A stretch of DNA of 64,000 nucleotides from Bacteriovoracaceae bacterium UBA6261 (GCA_002440825.1 DJVH01000096.1:124006-188005), one strand, 5' to 3'. Shown: positions 42,093 through 51,243, numbered from the stretch's first letter. The notes: a model not told the origin generated them from the letters alone. Translations and numbers: made by a program.

Positions 42093-43211
42093 TTAATAAC
42101 TCCCCATCGCCTGGATGAGAAAAGTAGAAATAGCACCCGCTACAAGCAGAGTTGTTTCCGGTTCAACTTGTTTAACGTCAGGAGCTTTGACCATCGGAGC
42201 GATTTCCACCATATCGCTGCCGGTGATTTTGAAATTTTCAAAAACCGATTGAAGAATCAACATCGGTTCATGCGGAGTCAGTCCACCGTGTTCAGGTGTA
42301 CCGGTAGCTCCGGCGTAAGAAGCGTCGAGGACATCAATATCAAAGCTTACGTAAACTTCTTCTACGTCCAGTGTTTTTAAATGCGCGACAATCTGATCAG
42401 CAATGGCCTGCGCACCTTTGGAATGAACTTCGTGGGCCCAGATCTGTTGATGTTTGAATTTCTCCTCCCAGTGCATGCGTTCTTTGGCACTGGCGCGGAT
42501 GCCGATTTGAACCAAATGATCAGGCGATTCCAGAAAAGGAATAATTTGAGATGTCCATGTTCCAAAACAAATATCAATTCCCATTCTTTCTTCGAGCAAA
42601 TCAGTGTGAGCATCGAAATGGATCAAGGCCGCTTTTTTTCCCTGGGCCTTCTTAGCCTCGAGCCAGGCGCGCACCATCGGATAACTGACGGAGTGATCTC
42701 CACCGATCATAAAAATATTTTTTGCAGGAAAATTTTCGTGAAAATCTTTGGCAAAATCATAAGCAATCGATAGAGGCGATACCGGCAGATGGATATTTTC
42801 ATCCTGATAAAGGGCCTTGCGACAGGATTTGATCGTTTCGGCGTTGAGGTACTTATCGTGTAACAGTTGTGGAATAACTCTTACGTCACCGATATCGTAA
42901 GCGCGAAGTTCTTCACCTGAATGAATCAATGTTTCACGAAGAAACAGCGGGCCCCAGTTGGCGCCTCTTTGAATGCCTCCGCCGGCATCAGAACATATTC
43001 CGAAGACAACCGCTTTTGCCACAGGAAGAGCATTGGTTAAACTCTGCTCCCAGATTTCGCGAACCTTTTTTTGAGCGACAGCTTCGGCCCCGTAAATTTT
43101 TTTCTGCAGATTATTTCTTTTATCTGCGGCCGTGTGAACAGTGAACACACCTTCACCTGGTGGAGTCATATAGTGTTTTATTTTCGAGAGAAATTCATTT
43201 CTTGAGGTCAT
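42093..43211 (-). CDS. Arginase/agmatinase/formimidoylglutamase-family enzyme
   Basis: A 372-residue ureohydrolase. The metal-binding motifs are GGDHSVSYP, HFDAHTDLL and SFDIDVLDASYAGATGTPEHGG. The N-terminal extension of about 60 residues is longer than in arginase and agmatinase. Which substrate (arginine, agmatine, formimidoylglutamate or guanidinobutyrate) cannot be told from sequence alone. It overlaps the hydroxyacid dehydrogenase gene by 4 bases (ATGA) and precedes aat by 2 bases. Confidence 0.88.
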   Translation of the reverse strand: MTSRNEFLSKIKHYMTPPGEGVFTVHTAADKRNNLQKKIYGAEAVAQKKVREIWEQSLTNALPVAKAVVFGICSDAGGGIQRGANWGPLFLRETLIHSGEELRAYDIGDVRVIPQLLHDKYLNAETIKSCRKALYQDENIHLPVSPLSIAYDFAKDFHENFPAKNIFMIGGDHSVSYPMVRAWLEAKKAQGKKAALIHFDAHTDLLEERMGIDICFGTWTSQIIPFLESPDHLVQIGIRASAKERMHWEEKFKHQQIWAHEVHSKGAQAIADQIVAHLKTLDVEEVYVSFDIDVLDASYAGATGTPEHGGLTPHEPMLILQSVFENFKITGSDMVEIAPMVKAPDVKQVEPETTLLVAGAISTFLIQAMGSY

Positions 43212-44179
43212 ATCAGCATTCCGTTTTGAAAGCGGTCATTAAGCATGACCGATTTATACTTTTCCCTGAAGTCCTTTTCATCCATTTTACTGAAGTCGTA
43301 AACGACAGCGGCCACATAATTGGCCGTTGTCTGGTCGATACCAGAGTAAACACCGGCGACATGAGAACTCAGGGAGATATTTTTTAGATTTTTAAAGACG
43401 GTGAAGTCAGCGGGTTCATTTTCAAAGACATCCAGAATCGCATAAGCTTCTGGCCGTTCTGTTAAAACAGCAATGAGATCATCAGTCTTAACGAGAGGTC
43501 CTCTGGCCGCATTGATCAAAAGAAAATCGTCATTCAACTGAGATAAAAAAGAACGATTAATCATGTGCACGTTTTTTTCATTGAGGCTGCAGGCAGGAAT
43601 CACGACATCAACCCCATTTAAATCGAGTTGGTTCAGTCCCTGGTAAGGATCATAAATTTGCAGGCGGCCGGCAAGAGGCGTGAGGCTTTTATGCAAAAGA
43701 CTTCCTATATGCCCTTGTCCAAGAATCACAATAGAGAGTTCTGACAGGAGTTTTCTATTCCATTTTCGTCCTTCATCCCAAATTTGTTGTGAAGGAACGG
43801 AGCTATAGTGAGAAAAGAGTGAAGACAAAATAAAATTAGTAACCGCCTGCGCGCGGATCGGATTTCCGACAATCACCGGAAAGCGAACTTTAGAAACAAA
43901 AGAAGCTTCAGATGCCAGGTTATCATAACCGGAATTGGGATGAACCATGAGCTGGCAACGCTCAAGATCAGCAGCACTGATCTTCGAAGGAATTGTGTGA
44001 GTGTTGGTTATTAAAATATCAGCGGGATCAGGAGAATTCAAAGGCAGAACGGTGATTTGAGTTGTCACGTCTGCCTTTGATTCGATTGTTTCTTTTTCTA
44101 AACGGGCAAAGCTCTCTTTAAAATAAGGTGATGTACTTATTCTTTTAACGATGATGTTAGAGAGTGGCCTTTTCTTCAT
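43208..44179 (-). CDS. D-isomer-specific 2-hydroxyacid dehydrogenase family protein
   Basis: A 323-residue NAD-dependent dehydrogenase. The dinucleotide-binding motif is VILGQGHIGSLLH, and the catalytic Arg, Glu and His are in NAARGPLVK, FENEP and SSHVAG. Sequence is more distant than usual in the substrate domain (IVKRISTSPYFKE). Its start overlaps the end of the YiiX-like gene by 23 bases and its stop overlaps the arginase-family gene by 4, so it sits in a tight operon of four with aat. Confidence 0.85.
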   Translation of the reverse strand: MKKRPLSNIIVKRISTSPYFKESFARLEKETIESKADVTTQITVLPLNSPDPADILITNTHTIPSKISAADLERCQLMVHPNSGYDNLASEASFVSKVRFPVIVGNPIRAQAVTNFILSSLFSHYSSVPSQQIWDEGRKWNRKLLSELSIVILGQGHIGSLLHKSLTPLAGRLQIYDPYQGLNQLDLNGVDVVIPACSLNEKNVHMINRSFLSQLNDDFLLINAARGPLVKTDDLIAVLTERPEAYAILDVFENEPADFTVFKNLKNISLSSHVAGVYSGIDQTTANYVAAVVYDFSKMDEKDFREKYKSVMLNDRFQNGMLI

Positions 44180-45908
44180 AATAAAACTCTTTGTAGCTTG
44201 TCTTGCAGACTCTCTCAGTCTGGTTTTGAAAAGCGTCGTCCCCGTAGGAATTAGAGTTTGTAACAGTATAACATTTCTGTTCTTTTTTCCAGTAACTATT
44301 GGTCGGATCGTTTTTAGTTTCTATTGGAGTTCCGTCTTCTTTTCTGAGTTCATAGTCAAACTCATCCGCAATATAATCCTGATTCACTAAATCAATTCTG
44401 TGCTTGTCTTTGGAAACAAGGAATTTCATGATTTGAAACTTTGTATTTTTGTAGAAAAGAATTTCTGCAACGTCATCCGGCGTAATCGTCGCGCGGCCGA
44501 GGCGGTAATTCGTCGGCCAGTGAACGTTTCCGTACATAATATAGATAAGCTCTGAGCAGACAATTTTATCGAGGGTAGAGACGTCGAAGTTAAAATCGTA
44601 AGCTTTGCCGATCTGATCCATTCCGCGCATGATTTGCTCAATCAAAAGCGTTTCGCTTGAAAGAACGTCGCTCTTTCTCATAATCGTCAATTCATCGATG
44701 TTTAAAAATTCTTCAAGTGTATTGAGGCGAACCCCTGAACGAACCGCTTCGAGAATCACTTTTCCACTGGCAATCTGGGCCTGGTAAGGAATGATATCAG
44801 GGTGATTCCACATGCCGATTTGCTCAAGCTGCTCTTTTGTTCCGAGGTAAACGGCCACGTGCCCGTAGTGGCCCGGAATGAATTTATCAGTAAGCACAAA
44901 TGGACTTTTTTCAATGAGAATATCCATTGGTTTCAAATTTTGGACTGCTATTTCTGTAGCCGTGTAGTTGTTGTAAAGGTAACCCTTTCTCCATTGGATG
45001 GCACCGGCAATATTGCCAAAAATGCGCGACAACCAGCCTGTGACTGCATCGACAGCGCTTACGATTGAATCAGTAAATGTAAATTCAGCGATGAGAAATT
45101 TTGTTTTTCCTTGAGAAACTTTCTTGGCCGTTTCATTTGTGACCACAGAATCGACAACAGATAAAATTAACTGTTCATTGACCAGAATCTCCTTCAAATC
45201 TTTTTGAATGAGTAAAACAAGATTGATCTGCTGTGAGAACTTAGCCCCTTCGCCGATTTCAACCGTGTATCTGTTGAGCTTAATAATATCGTTCAGTGTT
45301 TTTGTTGTATCTTCTGAAGTATTTTTATCAAGAAGAGCATTCTTGACGATTCTTCTGAAAGTGCTGTCCTTTTCATAGAGAAGGTTGTGCATTGTTTCGA
45401 GGTGATCGAGAACAAACAGGTGACCTGACAACCAGATCAGGTGGGCCTTGATCAGAGGCATGTTCTTATCTTCATTGGCAAATGTGCGTGACATTTTAAA
45501 GCCGCCGAAGTCATAGACTTTAGCGAAGTCGAGAATCTTTTTGTTGATGTGGTAGTAAGTTGTAATGGCCTTTCTCAAAACGAAAAGCTCAGTTCCCGTG
45601 AGAGTGTCCTGGTTTTTGACTTTATTAAGAAGTCCCTTAGTAAAGGCAATATCGTAGGTTTTAAAATCATTGAAGACAGTAAGAAGTTGAGAGTAGCTCT
45701 TTAAATTGAGATCTACATCGCGAAGAGGATTTTGAAATTTTACATTGATTTTATCGAGTTCCTTTTCGGCCTTTTCAATTGGTCCTAAAAGGGTCGTGGC
45801 CGCAGTACCATCAATTGGTCTGACGAGCGCATCCTCGCTTTGGGCCCAAGTCGTGTTTGCCATCCATAGATTCACGCTGAACAAAAATAAAATGCCTAAA
45901 ATTTTCAT
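44157..45908 (-). CDS. Secreted YiiX-like permuted papain-fold protein (second copy)
   Basis: A 583-residue protein. ATG at 45908 places a signal peptide (MKILGILFLFSVNLWMANTTWA) at the start, with AGGATAT upstream; a longer frame from 45962 is not needed. The architecture matches 21605-23125: a long helical N-terminal half, then the YiiX-like domain with GHYGHVAVYLGT (His), LEAVRSGVRLN, AYDFNFDVSTLDKIVCSEL (Cys) and VHWPTNYRLGRATITPDDV. Unlike the other copy it has no lipobox and is extended by about 90 residues at the end, rich in Tyr, Glu and Lys. Confidence 0.82.
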   Translation of the reverse strand: MKILGILFLFSVNLWMANTTWAQSEDALVRPIDGTAATTLLGPIEKAEKELDKINVKFQNPLRDVDLNLKSYSQLLTVFNDFKTYDIAFTKGLLNKVKNQDTLTGTELFVLRKAITTYYHINKKILDFAKVYDFGGFKMSRTFANEDKNMPLIKAHLIWLSGHLFVLDHLETMHNLLYEKDSTFRRIVKNALLDKNTSEDTTKTLNDIIKLNRYTVEIGEGAKFSQQINLVLLIQKDLKEILVNEQLILSVVDSVVTNETAKKVSQGKTKFLIAEFTFTDSIVSAVDAVTGWLSRIFGNIAGAIQWRKGYLYNNYTATEIAVQNLKPMDILIEKSPFVLTDKFIPGHYGHVAVYLGTKEQLEQIGMWNHPDIIPYQAQIASGKVILEAVRSGVRLNTLEEFLNIDELTIMRKSDVLSSETLLIEQIMRGMDQIGKAYDFNFDVSTLDKIVCSELIYIMYGNVHWPTNYRLGRATITPDDVAEILFYKNTKFQIMKFLVSKDKHRIDLVNQDYIADEFDYELRKEDGTPIETKNDPTNSYWKKEQKCYTVTNSNSYGDDAFQNQTERVCKTSYKEFYYEEKATL

Positions 45909-46024
45909 TTTTATATCCTGCCGATTTAGGGTAAATTCTACAGGAAGACGGGTTTGACACAATCAGTCCTGTAAAAAGTACACATCCTTGTGTTAGACCT
46001 TAATTGTTGAACTTAAATAGGTGA

Positions 46025-46795
46025 ATGGCCATGATTTCTATTAAATCTGCTCGTGAAATCGAGCTAATGCGAGCGACTTGCAAACTGGCCGCACAGACTC
46101 TCGAGTACATAGCTCCTTACGTCGTTCCCGGCGTCTCTACTGAAGAGCTCAATAAGCTTTGCCACGACTATATTATTCAGCATGGAGCCTATCCAAGTCC
46201 TCTGAATTACCACGGCTTTCCCAAATCGGTGTGCACGTCTTTAAACGAAGTGATCTGCCACGGGATCCCGAGTGCTCAGGACATATTAAAGGACGGCGAT
46301 ATTCTCAATATCGACGTAACGACCTATCTGAACAAGTTTCACGGCGATACGAATAAGACCTTTCTTGTGGGGAACGTTTCTCCGGAAATCAAAAAACTGG
46401 TTGATGTAACTTACCAATGCATGCGCGCAGGCATCGAACAGGTTCGCCCGGGCGGACATATCGGTGACATCGGCGCCGCTATCCAGGAAATCGCTCATTC
46501 TCACGGCTATTCAGTGGTAGAAGATTACTGCGGCCATGGAATCGGTAGAGAATTTCACGAAGCGCCTCAAGTCGTTCACGTGGGAAAAAGAGGAACGGGC
46601 GCTGAAATGAAGCCTGGAATGACTTTTACCATTGAACCCATGATCAATCTCGGTGTTAAAGACGGCAAACTGTTAAAAGACGGCTGGACTGTCGTGACCC
46701 GCGATAAAAAATGGTCGGCGCAATTTGAACACACTATTCTTGTTACGCCTGAAGGCCATGAAATCCTGACCTTGAGAGCGGAAGAAAAAGCTTAA
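46025..46795 (+). CDS. map: Methionine aminopeptidase, type I
   Basis: Removes the N-terminal Met from new proteins. 256 residues. The five metal ligands are visible: INIDVTTYLNKFHGDT (two Asp), CGHGIGREFHEAP (His), FTIEPM (Glu) and QFEHTILVT (Glu). No N-terminal zinc-finger extension. Start at 46025 or, two codons in, at 46031. The next gene follows after 2 bases. Confidence 0.95.
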   Translation: MAMISIKSAREIELMRATCKLAAQTLEYIAPYVVPGVSTEELNKLCHDYIIQHGAYPSPLNYHGFPKSVCTSLNEVICHGIPSAQDILKDGDILNIDVTTYLNKFHGDTNKTFLVGNVSPEIKKLVDVTYQCMRAGIEQVRPGGHIGDIGAAIQEIAHSHGYSVVEDYCGHGIGREFHEAPQVVHVGKRGTGAEMKPGMTFTIEPMINLGVKDGKLLKDGWTVVTRDKKWSAQFEHTILVTPEGHEILTLRAEEKA

Positions 46796-46797
46796 TT

Positions 46798-47604
46798 ATG
46801 GCAAACGCTCACGCCCGAACGACAAATTCCAAAGGCGAGGATCTGCAACTCCTGCTCGATATCGATCTTTCTTCTCAAAAAATTTTTGAAATGAGAGTGA
46901 AGGGTGCGCTTGCTTCTGCCTATTCTGATGAATTTAAAGAAATTGAAGCCGCTATTTTAGGCCAGACTCTTGACGCTGTTTTAAAGCTTAAAAGAAGCGA
47001 TTTTAAAAGCTCTTCTCAATCAACATCTATTGCCACGCCAGCGTTCTGGCTACTTCATCGTGCCATTGAAAATTACATCGGGAGTGAAGCCGTGCTCGCC
47101 GAAACAAAAGACCGGCTCTGCCTGTGCTTTGGAATCGGAGTGAGCGATTTGCGTGCTCAGATTTTAAAAAGATCAGATTACGAATTAAAGCATCTCATTG
47201 CTGAAACGTTTGCCACCAGCGCCTGCGGCTCTTGTCTGCCTTCCATCAGAAAAACAATGGAAGAATTGCGCCTCTCTCACGGAATGATCGAAGGACTCAC
47301 TCATTCCAAAGGCCGATTTGATAAGGCCGGAAACTGGGTGAAAGTGAAAGGCATGTATCCCGGGCCTCTGCTTGTCTTTTTAGACGATGCTAAAAACGCG
47401 TGGATGAAACGCGAGGCTATCGATTCACAATTTTCAATTGAATTTAGCAATATAGAAGGACTGCATTTAACTGTCCGGATAAGCGAAACTGGAAAAACTC
47501 TTGAGCGCGACCGCGCAGAAAAAGTCCTGCAAGCGCTGTCTGATTATCTTAAATCAGAGACGGGCATTCTCTTTTTTCTTCATCTTGAGTTTCTTGATTC
47601 TTAA
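46798..47604 (+). CDS. NifU-like protein with BFD-type [2Fe-2S] domain
   Basis: A 268-residue protein. Residues about 20-70 resemble the IscU/NifU N-terminal scaffold (VKGALASAYSDEFKEIEAAILGQTLDAVLKL) but no Cys ligand is seen there. Residues about 100-155 are a bacterioferritin-associated-ferredoxin-like domain with CLCFGIGVSD (CxC) and ACGSCLPSIRKTM (CxxC), as in the middle domain of NifU. The last about 110 residues are not recognised. A role in Fe-S handling is inferred. It follows map by 2 bases and its 3' end overlaps the convergent gene by 51 bases. Confidence 0.65.
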   Translation: MANAHARTTNSKGEDLQLLLDIDLSSQKIFEMRVKGALASAYSDEFKEIEAAILGQTLDAVLKLKRSDFKSSSQSTSIATPAFWLLHRAIENYIGSEAVLAETKDRLCLCFGIGVSDLRAQILKRSDYELKHLIAETFATSACGSCLPSIRKTMEELRLSHGMIEGLTHSKGRFDKAGNWVKVKGMYPGPLLVFLDDAKNAWMKREAIDSQFSIEFSNIEGLHLTVRISETGKTLERDRAEKVLQALSDYLKSETGILFFLHLEFLDS

Positions 47605-48201
47605 GGCTTCTTCTTTTTCACAGGCAGAACGGATTTTATCTACATTTTCAAGCTTGATAAAAACCTTTTCGATTTTCTTTTTATCTTTCATGACTTCATG
47701 AATACTCATTTCTTCTTCAAGATATTTCAGCCGCTCGTTGAAAAAATTCAGCTCGGGAATGGCCTTGGAAAGACAGTCGGCCGTCGGCATTTCGGCCTGA
47801 AGTCCGGAGACATACTGGACGAAAAGGCGGGGAACTTGTTTTTGAAACTCGTTGATATAGGCCATCTTAAAAGAACGCATGGAGGATTCAACTTCAGAAA
47901 GAGAAAGATCGTAGATATCGCTTTCTTTAAGGAGTAAAAGGCGCAAAAGTCCCACGGAAGGAGAGTGCTTCTTCGACTGACAGATTTCGTCTACAAAGTT
48001 TTTCTTTAGGGTAATATCGTTGGAACTGGCCAGTTCATTCAGGAAATCCTGATTTAAGTGGTAGAGCGCTCCCTGCGATTTTTGTTTGTGAAGCATGGTC
48101 TCTTCTTTTGCCAGGCATTGCAGGAGAAGGTTAGGAGCAGCGTATATGTCGGAGCACAAAAGAAACGTCAACATGAAAAAGACATTGCGAACAGGCAACA
48201 T
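47554..48201 (-). CDS. Secreted protein of unknown function
   Basis: A 215-residue protein with a signal peptide (FFMLTFLLCSDIYAAP). The mature part is helical with four or five Cys (LLQCLAK, EICQSKK, DCLSKA, SACEKE) and a very basic end (LRIKKLKMKKKENARL). No family recognised. Its 3' end lies opposite the last 51 bases of the NifU-like gene. Confidence 0.65.
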   Translation of the reverse strand: MLPVRNVFFMLTFLLCSDIYAAPNLLLQCLAKEETMLHKQKSQGALYHLNQDFLNELASSNDITLKKNFVDEICQSKKHSPSVGLLRLLLLKESDIYDLSLSEVESSMRSFKMAYINEFQKQVPRLFVQYVSGLQAEMPTADCLSKAIPELNFFNERLKYLEEEMSIHEVMKDKKKIEKVFIKLENVDKIRSACEKEEALRIKKLKMKKKENARL

Positions 48202-48293
48202 ATCTCTAATCCTTTTTTACAATTATTCTCTCTAAGTATATAGTTCTCCTATAAAGACAGCAATATGAGAGAAGATTAAACCGGGATGTTGAA

Positions 48294-49043
48294 TTGAAGG
48301 AAATGAGTTTTTGGGAACATTTGGAAGAACTCCGGAAAACGTTTATGCGCATCCTGATTATCCTCGGGGTGACATTTCTTTTCACAACTTACTACGTCGA
48401 CGATATCACAGAATGGCTTTTGAAACCTTTGAGAGCTTCGCTTCACGATACAAAGTCCGGCGTGATCGTCTACCACAGCATTTTTGAGAAAGCCTGGGTT
48501 CAGGTCGATGTTTCGATCTGGTGGGCAGTCATGATTTCTTCGCCTCTATGGTTTTACCAGATCTGGAAATTCATCCGCCCAGGTCTTCATCCGCACGAAG
48601 TCCGCGCGGTCAAGCCGTTCATGGTCATCGGAGCTTTTTTATTCCTGGCAGGCATGGCCTTCGGTTATTACGTTGCTTTTCCTTTCGGATTTAAATTTCT
48701 TTCCATGCTCGGTGTAGGCGACGTGCAGGCCAACATCAACCTGCGCGATTATATTTCGACTTCAAGTCAGATTCTTCTTTTTCTGGGAGTCATTTTTCAA
48801 TTTCCGAATGTCATGCTGATTCTTGGCTTTATGGGACTTGTAACCAAACAACTTTTGAGAAAATTCCGCCGTTACGTTTATGTGGCCCTGGCCATCGTCG
48901 CTGCGATTTTTTCTCCGCCGGATGTTATCTCCATGCTTTCAGTCTGGATTCCTCTCTGCGTACTCTATGAAATAGGCGTTCTTGCTGTTGCCTGGATCGT
49001 TCATCCGTATCTCTACCGTGTTCACATGAAAGGTGAAAAATAA
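48294..49043 (+). CDS. tatC: Twin-arginine translocase subunit TatC
   Basis: A 249-residue membrane protein with about six transmembrane helices. It carries FWEHLEELRKTFMRI (the conserved N-terminal cytoplasmic Glu region), PLWFYQIWKFIRPGLHPHE, and the helix IAAIFSPPDVISML. TatC binds the twin-arginine signal of folded proteins. The frame opens with TTG at 48294; ATG at 48303 is possible but its ribosome binding site would be too close. tatA is 4.8 kb away on the other strand, and ActB of the alternative complex III carries a matching Tat signal. Stop overlaps the next gene by one base. Confidence 0.93.
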   Translation: MKEMSFWEHLEELRKTFMRILIILGVTFLFTTYYVDDITEWLLKPLRASLHDTKSGVIVYHSIFEKAWVQVDVSIWWAVMISSPLWFYQIWKFIRPGLHPHEVRAVKPFMVIGAFLFLAGMAFGYYVAFPFGFKFLSMLGVGDVQANINLRDYISTSSQILLFLGVIFQFPNVMLILGFMGLVTKQLLRKFRRYVYVALAIVAAIFSPPDVISMLSVWIPLCVLYEIGVLAVAWIVHPYLYRVHMKGEK

Positions 49044-49531
49044 TGAAAACGACAAAACTTTTTTTCTCTGAGCTTGTTCTGCCATTTCTGCTGACCTGGT
49101 TTTTTGCTTCAGCGTTTGTGGATATCGTCGCCGTTCCGAGCGTCTTCAAATTTACGTCCAATCTTCAGGAGGCTGGAAGAATCGGTATGACCGTTTTCGG
49201 CCGTTTCAATAAACTGGAAGTCTTCTTTGCTTTGATGATTCTGGCGGGAGTGATCTCACATGAAAAACCTTCAAAGCTTTTTATCACAGTGGCCGTAGGT
49301 CTTTTGGGACTGGCCATTTTTTATAATGTTGTGATGACTCCGACGATTGCCGGAGCTGCAGTAAAAATGCATTCTGTTGCAGTGACAGATCCTCAGTATC
49401 AGATTTTTAGAGAAGAACATTCAAAATATCACCATATGTATCGTTATTTCGATTCAGCGAAATTTATCGTGCTTCTGATTTTTTCAGGACTCATTCTTCG
49501 CTTGAACATCAAACAAAAGAGGGCAGTATGA
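49043..49531 (+). CDS. DUF4149-type integral membrane protein
   Basis: A 162-residue protein with four transmembrane helices (LPFLLTWFFASAF, FALMILAGVIS, VAVGLLGLAIFYNVV, FIVLLIFSGLIL). The pattern AVPSVF, GRFNKLEVF and EEHSKYHHMYR matches the DUF4149/TMEM205 type. Function unknown. It overlaps tatC by one base and hldD by 4 bases (ATGA). Confidence 0.72.
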   Translation: MKTTKLFFSELVLPFLLTWFFASAFVDIVAVPSVFKFTSNLQEAGRIGMTVFGRFNKLEVFFALMILAGVISHEKPSKLFITVAVGLLGLAIFYNVVMTPTIAGAAVKMHSVAVTDPQYQIFREEHSKYHHMYRYFDSAKFIVLLIFSGLILRLNIKQKRAV

Positions 49532-50505
49532 TTTTAATTACTGGCGGCGCCGGCTTTATCGGAAGCGTTCTGGCAAAACAACTGAACGTTCTCGGGCATA
49601 CTGATCTTGTCATAGTTGATAAACTCGAAGACAGCATCAAATGGAAAAATCTTCGCGGATTCAAATACTCGGATTACATTCACGCCGATGAACTTTTCAA
49701 CGGTGACTACGATGATCTGATTGCTGAAACGGACCTCATTTTTCACATGGGCGCCTGTTCTTCAACGACTGAAAAGAACATGGATTTTTTAATGAAAAAC
49801 AATGTGGCCTACACGCAGGCACTTTTTCGTTTTGCGGCCACAAAAAATATTCCGTTCATTTATGCCAGTTCTGCGGCCACTTACGGCAATGGCGAGCAGG
49901 GCTACAGCGACGATCACGAAACTCTCGTTGATCTCATGCCGATGAACCCATACGGCTATTCAAAACAATTAGTCGATGAATGGATTTTAAGAGAAGACAG
50001 CAAACCGGATCACTGGTTCGGTCTGAAATTTTTCAACGTCTTTGGTCCGAATGAATATCATAAAGAAGAAATGCGTTCGCTGGTTCATAAATCTTTTGAG
50101 CAAATTGAAAGCGCAGGTAAAGTTAAACTTTTCAAATCGCACCGTCCGGATTTCAAAGACGGCGAGCAGCTGCGTGACTTTATTTATGTTAAAGATGTTG
50201 TGCGCGCGATGATTGAACTCGCCGATCCTGAAAAGGCGCTTTTCTCCGGCATCTACAATCTGGGCACTGGGAAAGCGAGAAGTTTTCTCGATCTGACCAA
50301 GGCTACGTTCAAAGCAATGGGTAAAGAGCCTGTGATTGAATTTATCGATATGCCGGAATCCATCCGCTCGCAGTATCAATACTACACTCAGGCCGACACA
50401 AAAAAACTTCTGACAGCGCTTCCTGAATTCCAGTTCACGTCGCTCGAAGAAGGTGTCCGCGATTACGTACAAAATTATTTAATGAAATCAAATCCTCATT
50501 GCTAG
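49528..50505 (+). CDS. hldD: ADP-L-glycero-D-manno-heptose 6-epimerase
   Basis: A 325-residue extended SDR that makes the heptose precursor of LPS inner core. ILITGGAGFIGSVLAKQLN is the cofactor loop, the catalytic pair is in YGYSKQ, SSAATYGNGE carries Ser, and FGPNEYHKEEMRS with QLRDFIYVKDVV and SIRSQYQYYTQAD are HldD signatures. It indicates a Gram-negative envelope. Followed 10 bases later by the FliG-like gene. Confidence 0.93.
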   Translation: MILITGGAGFIGSVLAKQLNVLGHTDLVIVDKLEDSIKWKNLRGFKYSDYIHADELFNGDYDDLIAETDLIFHMGACSSTTEKNMDFLMKNNVAYTQALFRFAATKNIPFIYASSAATYGNGEQGYSDDHETLVDLMPMNPYGYSKQLVDEWILREDSKPDHWFGLKFFNVFGPNEYHKEEMRSLVHKSFEQIESAGKVKLFKSHRPDFKDGEQLRDFIYVKDVVRAMIELADPEKALFSGIYNLGTGKARSFLDLTKATFKAMGKEPVIEFIDMPESIRSQYQYYTQADTKKLLTALPEFQFTSLEEGVRDYVQNYLMKSNPHC

Positions 50506-50515
50506 GGAGTTTGTC

Positions 50516-50944
50516 ATGACGTTTCAGGGCGGAGTTAAAGAAGCAGCTAAAATGCTCGCGGGCCTTTCCAAACAAGCTCGCGAAAAAGTGCTCGAACTCA
50601 TTTCAAAAAAAGATCCACGCATGGCCGAAGCTCTTCATAAAAGCATGTACACTTTTGACGATCTTCAGTACCTCACGCCTGTCATGCTCATCGAACTCAT
50701 GCGCGAAATAAAGACGGCCGACATGGCCCTTGGTCTTCGCATCTCAGCGCCAGCGCTCAAAGATTTTGTTTTAAAAAATACTCCGCGGGTGATGAGACAA
50801 GAGATTGAAGAAATTCTGATGGGGCCCCCGCAGCTTGCGTCTAAAGTTGAAGAAGCGCAGGAGCGGGTGATGGAAGTTGTCCGCAAGAAGATTGATAAGG
50901 GGCAGCTCATTATTAATAAAGAGTCTTCTGAGAAACTGGTTTGA
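50516..50944 (+). CDS. Stand-alone FliG C-terminal-domain protein
   Basis: A 142-residue protein that aligns over its whole length with the middle-to-C-terminal part of the flagellar rotor protein FliG: YTFDDLQYLTPVMLIELMREI, TADMALGLRISAPALKDFVLKN, PRVMRQEIEEILMGPPQLASKVEEAQERVMEVVRKK and GQLII at the end. Full FliG is about 330-340 residues; the N-terminal and middle domains are missing. It could be a paralogue that binds MotA, FliM or YcgR-like partners. The start ATG follows GGGAG. No other flagellar gene is nearby. Confidence 0.78.
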   Translation: MTFQGGVKEAAKMLAGLSKQAREKVLELISKKDPRMAEALHKSMYTFDDLQYLTPVMLIELMREIKTADMALGLRISAPALKDFVLKNTPRVMRQEIEEILMGPPQLASKVEEAQERVMEVVRKKIDKGQLIINKESSEKLV

Positions 50945-50947
50945 TGG

Positions 50948-51039
50948 GAGTTGTTGGCCGTTGGATGCTGGCCGTTTGATGAGTGTTGGGTGTTCAAACT
51001 TCAACCTTCAATCTTCCAACGGCCAACATCCAACAACTC
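50948..51039. repeat. Imperfect long hairpin after the FliG-like gene
   Basis: GAGTTGTTGG at 50948-50957 pairs with CCAACAACTC at 51030-51039, and TTGGCCGTTGG at 50954-50964 pairs with CCAACGGCCAA at 51016-51026. The left side also has two related 13-base units (GGCCGTTGGATG and GGCCGTTTGATG). There is no T run. It may end the hldD transcript or be an intergenic repeat. Nothing coding is seen in 50945-51594. Confidence 0.6.
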
Positions 51040-51217
51040 ACTTCAACCATCATAATCATCATTCTTTATTTAAAGTGCATTTCAATACCAACCTCTGGTG
51101 ACAAATATTCTCTCCTGAGAACAAAGACCAGTGTCACTTCCCACCTCACTCCGCAAAAGTATTCGCAGAATCTTTATTAACAATAGGAAATTCCATAGGA
51201 CCAGAGTATCGGACCAT

Positions 51218-51234
51218 TTGGCACGGGTCCTGCT
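51218..51234 (+). promoter_or_regulatory. Candidate sigma-54 promoter
   Basis: TTGGCACGGGTCCTGCT fits the consensus YTGGCACGNNNNTTGCW with one mismatch (C for T in TTGC), with GG and GC spaced correctly. It would start transcription at about 51244-51246. No gene starts within 300 bases on this strand, so it would drive an untranslated RNA. Confidence 0.55.
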
Positions 51235-51243
51235 CTAAGAATA

